NCBI GenBank assembly: GCA_934662925.1
Contig: CAKUKL010000015.1
Coordinates: 1 to 14,471 of the forward strand
From: an uncultured Oscillospiraceae bacterium
Lineage (GTDB): Bacteria; Bacillota; Clostridia; Oscillospirales; Oscillospiraceae
Direction: 5' to 3'
Length of the DNA stretch: 14,471 bases
The notes beneath the pieces are model-generated. The model was not told the origin of the DNA. It saw nothing but the letters and a program-made list of their open reading frames with translations, and made no database searches. This document shows, piece after piece, positions 7,405-12,894 of the stretch (the first letter of the stretch is position 1; the number at the start of each line of letters is the position of its first letter). Both the position numbers and the translations under genes were made by a program.

Positions 7405-7453
7405 TTGGCGTAACTGCCATGATTGACAGTTTCTGGCCCACCGGATTCGCCAA
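7405..7453 (-). other. Weak nested inverted repeat 3' of the aminopeptidase gene
   Basis: TTGGCG (7405-7410) pairs with CGCCAA (7448-7453), enclosing AACTG (7412-7416) paired with CAGTT (7427-7431). On the minus strand it is followed by TTTT. It could be a weak terminator for the aminopeptidase transcript, about 55-100 bases after its stop. No better terminator is visible there. Confidence 0.3.
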
Positions 7454-7507
7454 AAAGACGAAGGTATTTCATGGGCGGATGAATGTAAGCGGCGGAAAAA
7501 GGCCCGG

Positions 7508-8566
7508 TCAGCCGCCGGTAAAGCCCGCCGGCGTCCACAGCTCCGGCAGGGCGCGGACGGTGCGGCCGGTATAGCCGGTGAGGGTATGGGCGCACAGCAT
7601 GGAGTTGAGCACCGCTTCCTCCGCGCACTCCGCCATGGCCCGGAAGGGGAGATCCATGGCGTCCTCGGCGAAGAGAACGCCGGAGTGCAGGGCGGTTTTT
7701 TCCCGGGGGTCCCAGCCGTTGGAAGTGGAAAAGCCCACGAACACCTCTCCGGAGCCGTGGCCGATGAAGGAGCCCAGCCGGGCAAGGCCCACGCTGCCCC
7801 GGCGGAGCACCCGGCCGAGCTGGCGGCTGTCCAGCGGAAGGTCGGTGGCCATGACGAGGATGCAGGAGCCCACGTCGGGGGTGTGCTCCGCCCGGAGCTT
7901 TTCTGCCAGCGCCGGGCCGATGTGATCGCCGCCGACGGTGAGGTCGGCGAGATTGCCGTGGTTGGTGAGGGCCAGCACGCCAAGGGTGAAGGTTTGTCCG
8001 CCGACGTCCAGCAGGCGGGAGGCGGAGCCGACTCCGCCCTTCAGGTCGTGGCAGATCATGCCCCGGCCCGCGCCCACGTCCCCCTCGGCGAAGTCCGGCC
8101 CCGCGCCGTTCAGCGCGGCGAACACGTGCTTCGTCTCCACCGGGCGGAGGGCGATGTCGGACAGGGAGCCGTCGTTGCACTCGCACACCACGGGGTTGAC
8201 GGAGCGCAGACTCTCCCCCTCGGCGGCGCAGCGGCGGATGAGCCAGCTGACGACGGCGTCGTGGATCTTGCCCACGTTGAGGGTGTTGGTGAGGAGGATG
8301 GGGGATTCCAGCTGGCCCAGCTCGTCGATCTGCACCAGACCGAGGCTCTTGCCGAAGCCGTTGAGGACGAAGGACGCGGCGGGCAGCTTGTGGAAAAAGG
8401 GATTTTCCCGGCAGGGGAGGATGGCGGTGACGCCGGTATGGCACCGGTCGGTGTCCACCGTGCAGTGGCCTACGGCCACGCCGGGCACGTCGGTGATCTT
8501 ATTGCGGGGGCCGGGAGGCAGGCTGCCTACCGTCAGGCCCAGATCCCGGGCGCGGGGCTGATTCAT
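7508..8566 (-). CDS. DmpA/P1-family (S58) aminopeptidase
   Basis: A 352-residue member of the self-cleaving N-terminal nucleophile peptidases (MEROPS S58). Known members remove N-terminal residues, including D-amino acids or beta-amino acids, from small peptides; the substrate here cannot be predicted. The N-terminus NKITDVPGVAVGH is a family hallmark. The precursor is expected to cleave before S234 in DVGSCILVMATDLPL, freeing the catalytic serine. S272 and E274 in IGHGSGEV lie 38 and 40 residues later, the same spacing as S288 and E290 relative to S250 in the studied enzymes. N202 (LTNHGN) also fits. No signal peptide is seen, so it is probably cytoplasmic. The start is ATG at 8566, because AAAGGAG sits 9 bases upstream; the open frame 10 codons further up has no such support. 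It is separated from the downstream pyc promoter and from the upstream transporter gene by its own spacers. Family assignment is firm; specificity is unknown. Confidence 0.93.
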   Translation of the reverse strand: MNQPRARDLGLTVGSLPPGPRNKITDVPGVAVGHCTVDTDRCHTGVTAILPCRENPFFHKLPAASFVLNGFGKSLGLVQIDELGQLESPILLTNTLNVGKIHDAVVSWLIRRCAAEGESLRSVNPVVCECNDGSLSDIALRPVETKHVFAALNGAGPDFAEGDVGAGRGMICHDLKGGVGSASRLLDVGGQTFTLGVLALTNHGNLADLTVGGDHIGPALAEKLRAEHTPDVGSCILVMATDLPLDSRQLGRVLRRGSVGLARLGSFIGHGSGEVFVGFSTSNGWDPREKTALHSGVLFAEDAMDLPFRAMAECAEEAVLNSMLCAHTLTGYTGRTVRALPELWTPAGFTGG

Positions 8567-8575
8567 GGAGAATCG

Positions 8576-8582
8576 CTCCTTT
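8576..8582 (-). promoter_or_regulatory. Ribosome binding site deciding the aminopeptidase start
   Basis: AAAGGAG on the minus strand lies 9 bases before the ATG at 8564-8566. An AT-rich tract just upstream (8583-8600, containing TATGAT and GATAAT) may hold the -10 box, but no convincing -35 was found. Confidence 0.7.
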
Positions 8583-8644
8583 ACATTTATTATCATATGA
8601 TTACACCGTAGCAGAAACGGAGAGAAAAAGCAAGGGAGGGCAGC

Positions 8645-8681
8645 AAAAAGCCCCCGCCGCAGGAAACGCGGCGGGGGCTTT
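8645..8681 (-). terminator. Intrinsic terminator of the transporter gene
   Basis: A perfect 14-bp stem pairs 8647-8660 with 8668-8681 (AAAGCCCCCGCCGC/GCGGCGGGGGCTTT), with a 7-base loop. On the minus strand it ends in TTTTT. It lies 20 bases after the transporter stop codon and separates it from the aminopeptidase gene. Confidence 0.92.
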
Positions 8682-8701
8682 CGTGTCAGGAAAATGCTGC
8701 T

Positions 8702-9958
8702 TTAGTGAGAGCGCTTGTACACGGCCCGGTACACGAAGGACAGGGCCAGACCGACCACGGCCATGACTGCGGCCACAAGGAAGGCGGGCTGGTAAGCGCC
8801 GCTGGACTTGTAGATGCTGCTCATGATCTGGGGGCCAATGAGACCGGCGGCGGAGAAGCCGAAGAACATGATGCCGTAGTTGACGCTGCTGTTCTTGGTG
8901 CCGAAGTTGTCGGCGGTGAAGCCCGGGTAGATGCCCATGAAAGCGCCGAAGCACACGCCGATGAGGCAGATGCCGATGTAGAACAGGGCAACGGAGCCTT
9001 CCTTGCAGACGTACAGGGCCATCAGGGCGGCGATGGCGACGATGAACACCAGAGTCAGGGTGTTGATCCGGCCGATCTTATCGGACAGGAGGCCGGCGAT
9101 GATCCGGCCGAAGGCGTTGAACAGGGCCAGCACGGAAACCACAATGGCGGCCTGCGCGGCGGTCATGCCGATCATGTTCTGGGCAATGCCGGAGGCCTGG
9201 GAGATGGCCATCATGCCGAAGTTGGCGCCGAAGAACAGCATGATGATCATGACGTAGAAGATGGGGGCGGACAGCATCTGCTTCCAGTTCTTATCGGGGG
9301 CGGCAGCCTTCAGCTCACCGGTGGGAGCGGGAGGCGTCCAGCCGGCGGGAACGAAGTTGGCGGGGCACTTCTCCACCATGAAGGAGAACACGCACACGAT
9401 GATGATAGTCGCCACGCCGAAGACCATGAAGGCGGTGGTCACGCTCAGGCGGGTGATGAGGGCGTTGGCGATGGGGGGGATGAGGACGGAGCTGATGCCG
9501 TAGGACGCGGTGGCGATGCCGCCGATGAGGCCGCGCTTGTCGGGGAAAAACTTGACGGAGTTGCTGATGGTGCAGCCGTAGGCAAAGCTCATGCCGATGC
9601 CGCACAGCAGGCCGAAGCCCACGATGAGCATGGCCACACTGGTGGCAAAGCTGCACATCAGGAAGCCCAGGCCGAACAGCAGGCCGCCGGCGAAGATGAC
9701 CCACTTGGGACCGATCTTGTCGTTGATGAAGCCGCCGATAATCATGGCGATGAAGCCGATGGAGTTGGCGGTGGAGAACACGATGGACAGATCGGCTGCG
9801 GTGAGCGTCACGCCGTTGAGGGCGCTCAGATGCTCCGCCATGGGGGCTGCGAACACGCTCCAGGCATACAAGGCGCCAATGCACAGATTGATCAGGCAGC
9901 TGGCGATCAGGATGATCCAGCGTCTCTTCGTCAGTCTGAGCTGTTCTTGTTCAGTCAT
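8702..9958 (-). CDS. OxlT-like major facilitator superfamily transporter
   Basis: A 418-residue inner-membrane carrier with about 12 hydrophobic helices in two six-helix halves, separated by a polar linker near residues 198-228 (rich in Pro, Ala and Lys). The first helix (RWIILIASCLINLCIGALYAW, about 13-33) with the downstream FAAPM, the GGFINDKIGPKW loop between helices 2 and 3 (75-86), and the matching GLLSDKIGRINT in the second half (289-300) are typical of the oxalate/formate antiporter-like branch. NFGTKNSSVNYG (351-362), near helix 11, is also characteristic. Members exchange or import small carboxylates; the actual substrate is not readable here. The start is ATG at 9958 with AAAGGAG 10 bases upstream. 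It is transcribed alone, divergent from dinB, from a leader containing a stable hairpin (9998-10030). Family assignment is confident; oxalate specificity is not claimed. Confidence 0.9.
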   Translation of the reverse strand: MTEQEQLRLTKRRWIILIASCLINLCIGALYAWSVFAAPMAEHLSALNGVTLTAADLSIVFSTANSIGFIAMIIGGFINDKIGPKWVIFAGGLLFGLGFLMCSFATSVAMLIVGFGLLCGIGMSFAYGCTISNSVKFFPDKRGLIGGIATASYGISSVLIPPIANALITRLSVTTAFMVFGVATIIIVCVFSFMVEKCPANFVPAGWTPPAPTGELKAAAPDKNWKQMLSAPIFYVMIIMLFFGANFGMMAISQASGIAQNMIGMTAAQAAIVVSVLALFNAFGRIIAGLLSDKIGRINTLTLVFIVAIAALMALYVCKEGSVALFYIGICLIGVCFGAFMGIYPGFTADNFGTKNSSVNYGIMFFGFSAAGLIGPQIMSSIYKSSGAYQPAFLVAAVMAVVGLALSFVYRAVYKRSH

Positions 9959-9968
9959 AGGATGAAGT

Positions 9969-9975
9969 CTCCTTT
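9969..9975 (-). promoter_or_regulatory. Ribosome binding site of the transporter gene
   Basis: AAAGGAG on the minus strand is 10 bases before the ATG at 9956-9958. Confidence 0.75.
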
Positions 9976-9997
9976 TCTCTTTGGATTTCCCTCACAG

Positions 9998-10030
9998 TGA
10001 CAGCGCGCCCGGAAACCGGACGCGCTGTCA
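9998..10030 (-). promoter_or_regulatory. Stable hairpin in the transporter mRNA leader
   Basis: TGACAGCGCG (9998-10007) pairs with CGCGCTGTCA (10021-10030). Inside, CCGG/CCGG closes an AAA loop across one C-A mismatch. It falls between the predicted promoter (10049-10077) and the ribosome binding site (9969-9975), near the 5' end of the leader. There is no T-run, so it is not an ordinary terminator. An operator, a 5' stabiliser or a regulated structure are all possible. Confidence 0.6.
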
Positions 10031-10048
10031 GAGTAAAAGACTGTTTTT

Positions 10049-10077
10049 ATTGTAACATGAACATTTTCACGCCGCAA
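10049..10077 (-). promoter_or_regulatory. Candidate proximal promoter of the transporter gene
   Basis: On the minus strand TTGCGG (10072-10077) and TACAAT (10049-10054) are 17 bases apart. The -10 is good (5/6) but the -35 is poor (3/6), consistent with a promoter needing help. Confidence 0.5.
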
Positions 10078-10166
10078 TCGGCAATTTCAACAGTTCGGGA
10101 ACCATATTCTGGAATGAAAGCCGCGAAACCGGTTTTTGCGTATAAAATATTTTTTCACACAAGAAA

Positions 10167-10194
10167 ATTATACAGAACTGCGATGGAATTGCAA
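10167..10194 (-). promoter_or_regulatory. Candidate distal minus-strand promoter
   Basis: On the minus strand TTGCAA (10189-10194) is followed after 16 bases by a perfect TATAAT (10167-10172). If used, the transporter leader would be about 200 bases. The spacer between the divergent genes (9959-10280) otherwise holds only promoters, the leader hairpin and AT-rich sequence. Confidence 0.5.
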
Positions 10195-10229
10195 CTATTT
10201 TGGCTGAACCTGAAAAATGGAACGGACGT

Positions 10230-10258
10230 TTGACTTTTCCGGGCCGGTATGCTATGCT
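10230..10258 (+). promoter_or_regulatory. Promoter of dinB, with extended -10
   Basis: TTGACT (10230-10235) and TATGCT (10253-10258) are separated by 17 bases. A TGC immediately before the -10 gives an extended -10 element. Transcription would start near 10265, leaving a very short leader before the ATG at 10281. No LexA-type SOS box was recognised. Confidence 0.7.
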
Positions 10259-10280
10259 GTGGAAAAAGGGGGGAGTCTGG

Positions 10281-11513
10281 ATGGACCGGATCATTTTTCA
10301 TTGCGACTGCAACGGGTTTTACGCCTCGGTGGAGCTGCTGAGCCATCCGGAGCTTCGGGACAGGCCAGTGGCGGTGTGCGGCGACCCAAAGAGCCGCCAC
10401 GGCATCATTCTGGCGAAAAACGAACCGGCCAAGGCCTTCGGCGTCAAGACCGCCGAGACCATCTGGCAGGCCCGGAACAAATGTCCGGAGCTGGTGCTGC
10501 TCCCCGCCCACCACGACCGCTACGAGGCGTACTCCAAAAAGGTCAACGCCATTTACGAGCGCTACACCGACCTCATCGAGCCATTCGGCATCGACGAGAG
10601 CTGGCTGGACGTCACCGGCACTATCCATCTCTTCGGCGGGGACCCCGTGGCGCTGGCCGACCGCATCCGGGCCGCGGTGCGGGAGGAGCTGGGGCTGACC
10701 ATTTCGGTGGGGGTGTCCTTCAACAAGATTTTCGCCAAGCTGGGCAGCGACTACAAAAAGCCGGACGCCACCACCCTCATCACGCCGGAGAATTTCCAGA
10801 CCATCGTCTGGCCCCTGCCGGTGACGGACCTGCTGTACGTGGGCCGGACGGCGGCCAAAGTGCTGGGGCAGTACGGCATCCATACCATCGGGGAGCTGGC
10901 CGCCTTCGACCGGCAGGCACTGGTGAATCTGCTGGGCAAGCAGGGGGGCCAGCTGTGGAGCTACGCCAACGGCCTTGAAAACAGCCCGGTGGCCCCGGCG
11001 GGGCAGTACACGCCGCCCAAGTCTGTGGGCAAGGGGGAGACGTTCCCCTATAACCTCACCCGGCGGGAGGATATCGAGCGGGGCGTCGCCATGCTGGCCG
11101 ACGAGGTGGCCGTCCGCCTGCGGCGGCACCATCTGAAGGCCACGACGGTGCAGGTGACCATCCGGGACCCGGAGTTCAAGGACATCTGCCGCCAGCGGCC
11201 CCTGTCCGCTCCCAGCTGCACCGCCCGGGAGCTGGGCCGGACGGCCATGGACATTTTGGACAGGAGCTGGCGGGCGGGCGCGCCCATCCGGGCCATCACC
11301 CTGACCGCCCAGAATCTGGTGCCGGAGGACGAGGCGGCGGAGCAGCTGGGCCTGTTCGCCCCGGAGGAGCCGAAGCGGCGGGACCGGGCGGAAAAGCTGG
11401 AGCGGGTGATGGACAGCCTGCGGGAAAAGTACGGACACGACGCGGTGACCACCGCTGCGCTGGCGCCCCGGCGGGAGCCGGAGGAGGAAGGGGACGGCAG
11501 TTTGCCGTTCTGA
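10281..11513 (+). CDS. dinB: DNA polymerase IV (Y-family translesion polymerase)
   Basis: A 410-residue error-prone polymerase that copies past damaged bases. Catalytic metal ligands are visible: D9 in FHCDCNGFYASVE and the D105-E106 pair in GIDESWLD. F13-Y14 occupies the steric-gate position that excludes ribonucleotides. The palm/fingers run to about 170, the thumb with its helix-hairpin-helix to about 235 (VGRTAAKVLGQYGIHTIGEL), then the little-finger domain to about 345. QLGLF at 355-359 is a textbook beta-clamp binding motif, followed by a charged tail of about 50 residues. The length is normal or slightly long. The start is ATG 10281 with a G-rich site (GGGGGGAG) 5 bases upstream. In-frame sequence upstream to 10200 overlaps the promoter and is not coding. 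It is divergent from the transporter and convergent with the hemolysin III-like gene. The identification is certain. Confidence 0.97.
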   Translation: MDRIIFHCDCNGFYASVELLSHPELRDRPVAVCGDPKSRHGIILAKNEPAKAFGVKTAETIWQARNKCPELVLLPAHHDRYEAYSKKVNAIYERYTDLIEPFGIDESWLDVTGTIHLFGGDPVALADRIRAAVREELGLTISVGVSFNKIFAKLGSDYKKPDATTLITPENFQTIVWPLPVTDLLYVGRTAAKVLGQYGIHTIGELAAFDRQALVNLLGKQGGQLWSYANGLENSPVAPAGQYTPPKSVGKGETFPYNLTRREDIERGVAMLADEVAVRLRRHHLKATTVQVTIRDPEFKDICRQRPLSAPSCTARELGRTAMDILDRSWRAGAPIRAITLTAQNLVPEDEAAEQLGLFAPEEPKRRDRAEKLERVMDSLREKYGHDAVTTAALAPRREPEEEGDGSLPF

Positions 11514-11518
11514 GACAG

Positions 11519-11554
11519 AAAAAGCGCCCCGCGGCGGTGAGCCGCGGGGCGCTT
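11519..11554 (-). terminator. Terminator between convergent dinB and the hemolysin III-like gene
   Basis: A perfect 14-bp stem, AAGCGCCCCGCGGC (11522-11535) with GCCGCGGGGCGCTT (11541-11554), closes the loop GGTGA. On the minus strand it ends in TTTTT, 15 bases after the membrane-protein stop codon. On the plus strand the T-run is only two bases, so termination of dinB here would be weaker although no other site is seen. Confidence 0.88.
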
Positions 11555-11569
11555 CGGCGTTATGGGGGT

Positions 11570-12307
11570 TCAGAAGGGCAGGATCACCCGGTACATCAGC
11601 ATGAAATGGGCGATGGAGCCGAGAACGATGAACACGTGGAAGATCTCGTGACAGCCGAAGCGGGGGTTGTTCCGGCCGGGCCACTTGAGGGCGTACAGCA
11701 CGCCGCCCACGGTATACAGCACGCCGCCCAGCAGCAGCCAGAACAGACCGGCGGAGCCGACGGTCTGCCACAGGGGCCAGATGGCGATGATGGCCAGCCA
11801 GCCCATGGAGATATAGATGGTGGAGGTGAGCTTCCGGGGGCAGTTGATCCAGAGCAGGCTCATGAAGATGCCCGCGAAGGCCAGCGCCCAGATGACGCCG
11901 AACAGCGACCAGCCCCACGCGCCCCGCAGCACGGTCAGGCAGATGGGGGTGTAGGTCCCGGCGATGAGGAAATAAATGGAGGTGTGGTCGTATTTCCGCA
12001 GGTTGATCCGGCCCCGCACCGTGGTGTTGACGCAGTGGTACAGGGTGGAGGCGGTATACAGCCCGATCATGGACAGGCCGTACACGGCGAAGGACACCAG
12101 CTTCCACGGGCCGGCCCCGGTGAGGGCGGCCCGGACCAGCAGCAGGACGGTGCCCAGCAGGGCCAACGCCGCGCCCACGCCGTGGGTGATGGCCGACCAG
12201 GGGCGGAGCCCGTCGTATGGATCGCGGCCCTGCTCCTGCGGACGGGAACGGTGTCGGGACCGGACGGTATTCAGGTCAAAAGGATCAGGAACGGCGGCGT
12301 ATTCCAT
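11570..12307 (-). CDS. Hemolysin III / PAQR-family membrane protein
   Basis: A 245-residue integral membrane protein with seven predicted hydrophobic helices after a polar N-terminal tail of about 35 residues. The family's conserved polar residues are all present. They are H42 (AITHGVGA), the STLYH motif ending in H91, D107-H108 with IYFLIAGTYTP (111-121), and H220/H224 in CHEIFHVF near the last helix. In the PAQR superfamily these residues bind a metal, probably zinc, within the membrane. Despite the hemolysin name, family members are linked to membrane-lipid homeostasis or ceramidase-like hydrolysis, and the role of bacterial members is not settled. The N-terminal tail is longer than usual and rich in Arg. 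The start is ATG at 12307 with AAAGGAAG 8 bases upstream. It has its own strong promoter (12345-12373) and terminator (11519-11554). Family certain, function open. Confidence 0.93.
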   Translation of the reverse strand: MEYAAVPDPFDLNTVRSRHRSRPQEQGRDPYDGLRPWSAITHGVGAALALLGTVLLLVRAALTGAGPWKLVSFAVYGLSMIGLYTASTLYHCVNTTVRGRINLRKYDHTSIYFLIAGTYTPICLTVLRGAWGWSLFGVIWALAFAGIFMSLLWINCPRKLTSTIYISMGWLAIIAIWPLWQTVGSAGLFWLLLGGVLYTVGGVLYALKWPGRNNPRFGCHEIFHVFIVLGSIAHFMLMYRVILPF

Positions 12308-12315
12308 GACTTGCG

Positions 12316-12323
12316 CTTCCTTT
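12316..12323 (-). promoter_or_regulatory. Ribosome binding site of the hemolysin III-like gene
   Basis: AAAGGAAG on the minus strand, 8 bases before the ATG at 12305-12307, supports the start that includes the polar tail. Confidence 0.7.
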
Positions 12324-12344
12324 CAATGCTTTCAGGATGAATGT

Positions 12345-12373
12345 AGTATACCACCGTTGTGATATAATATCAA
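12345..12373 (-). promoter_or_regulatory. Strong promoter of the hemolysin III-like gene
   Basis: On the minus strand TTGATA (12368-12373) and TATACT (12345-12350) are 17 bases apart and each match 5/6 of the consensus. The leader is short, about 30 bases. Confidence 0.8.
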
Positions 12374-12387
12374 GAGAAAAACCACAA

Positions 12388-12410
12388 AATCTAATTATTA
12401 AAATTAGATT
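12388..12410. repeat. Perfect 9-bp AT-rich inverted repeat upstream of a promoter
   Basis: AATCTAATT (12388-12396) and AATTAGATT (12402-12410) flank a 5-base spacer. The repeat sits about 15 bases upstream of the -35 box of the hemolysin III-like gene, in an otherwise GC-rich genome. It is a plausible regulator binding site. A terminator role is unlikely because the stem is all weak pairs and a proper terminator lies next to it. Confidence 0.55.
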
Positions 12411-12430
12411 AACGAATTCAGAGAATGATG

Positions 12431-12463
12431 AAAAGAGCGGACTGCCCGGCAGTCCGCTCTTTT
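12431..12463 (-). terminator. Intrinsic terminator of the zinc-ribbon gene
   Basis: AAAAGAGCGGACTGC (12431-12445) pairs perfectly with GCAGTCCGCTCTTTT (12449-12463). On the minus strand it ends in TTTT. It lies 15 bases after the stop codon at 12479. Confidence 0.92.
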
Positions 12464-12478
12464 CAAAAGCTGGTTTCC

Positions 12479-12748
12479 TTACTGCTTCCAGCGCTTGAGC
12501 ATGGGGAAGAATTTCCGCATCTGTTCCTTGGCCTGTTGATTTGTCATGCCGGGGGTGTGCTCCGCCATGGGCCCGGCGCAGAAGTCGATCATGTCCTCCA
12601 TGGTCATCTCGCCGCGGAACGCGCCGTTCTGGTAGCAGTAGGAGCAGTAGTCGGCGCTCTTGGAGCCGTCGGCCTCGGTGCCGTACTCGTATTCCGGGGT
12701 CATGGGCATGCCGCAGGACTGGCAGAACTTCATGTTTGTGTAATCCAT
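12479..12748 (-). CDS. Small zinc-ribbon protein of unknown role
   Basis: An 89-residue soluble protein. Two CxxC pairs, C9-C12 (FCQSCGMPM) and C35-C38 (DYCSYCYQNG), should bind one zinc ion, with a short acidic linker (EYGTEADGS) between them. The second half is helical, Met-rich and amphipathic (MTMEDMIDFC, NQQAKEQMRKFFPML). This matches the widespread putative zinc-ribbon family recognised by its CQSCGMP start (Pfam Zn_ribbon_2 type). Members are often annotated as transcriptional regulators or uncharacterised; no function is established to my knowledge. A free third cysteine, C57, lies outside the ribbon. ATG at 12748 has GGGAGG 7 bases upstream. It is transcribed alone, with its own terminator. 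Its promoter has a good -10 but a palindrome in place of a -35 (12796-12810), suggesting regulated expression. Confidence 0.9.
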   Translation of the reverse strand: MDYTNMKFCQSCGMPMTPEYEYGTEADGSKSADYCSYCYQNGAFRGEMTMEDMIDFCAGPMAEHTPGMTNQQAKEQMRKFFPMLKRWKQ

Positions 12749-12755
12749 TGTTGGA

Positions 12756-12761
12756 CCTCCC
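12756..12761 (-). promoter_or_regulatory. Ribosome binding site of the zinc-ribbon gene
   Basis: GGGAGG on the minus strand, 7 bases before the ATG. Confidence 0.75.
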
Positions 12762-12777
12762 TGTTGTTGATGGTTAC

Positions 12778-12810
12778 ATTATAATGCGGAAACCCTGACA
12801 CCTTCTGTCA
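12778..12810 (-). promoter_or_regulatory. Promoter -10 with dyad operator in the -35 position (zinc-ribbon gene)
   Basis: A perfect TATAAT lies at 12778-12783 on the minus strand. The -35 position expected 17 bases upstream (12801-12806, AGAAGG) has no consensus. It is instead the centre of a perfect dyad, TGACA-N5-TGTCA (12796-12810), with CC/GG extending the arms after one mismatch. This layout suggests a repressor or activator site, but the regulator is unknown. Confidence 0.55.
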
Positions 12811-12847
12811 TGGTTCCAGAAAAACTTTTATCCGGGACAGGAAGCAG

Positions 12848-12879
12848 AAAGCCGCCCCCGGACATATCCGGGGGCGGCT
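12848..12879 (-). terminator. Intrinsic terminator of pncB
   Basis: AGCCGCCCCCGGA (12850-12862) pairs perfectly with TCCGGGGGCGGCT (12867-12879) around a 4-base loop. On the minus strand it is followed by TTTC, a short T-run. It lies 15 bases after the stop codon at 12895. Confidence 0.85.
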
Positions 12880-12894
12880 GAAGACTTTCGTATT

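Noticed and set aside
3642..7574. 1310-codon open frame on the plus strand opposite pyc
   Set aside because: It is an antisense shadow of pyc in GC-rich DNA: Gly/Val/His/Leu-rich low-complexity translation, no ribosome binding site, no recognisable domain. The opposite strand encodes intact pyruvate carboxylase.
8567..8596. 10-codon N-terminal extension of the aminopeptidase
   Set aside because: It covers the AAAGGAG site used by the ATG at 8566 and has no ribosome binding site of its own.
7586..8611. 341-codon plus-strand frame opposite the aminopeptidase
   Set aside because: Antisense shadow; the catalytic motifs of the S58 family are in the minus-strand frame.
8705..10000. 431-codon plus-strand frame opposite the transporter
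   Set aside because: His/Asp/Gly-rich antisense shadow with no domain. The minus strand encodes a clear 12-helix transporter.
10200..10280. 27-codon N-terminal extension of DNA polymerase IV
   Set aside because: It overlaps a strong promoter (10230-10258), and the ribosome binding site and family alignment both support ATG at 10281.
10155..12107. 650-codon minus-strand frame across dinB and the hemolysin III-like gene
   Set aside because: It spans two convergent, well-supported genes and a terminator, and its Pro/Arg/His-rich translation matches nothing.
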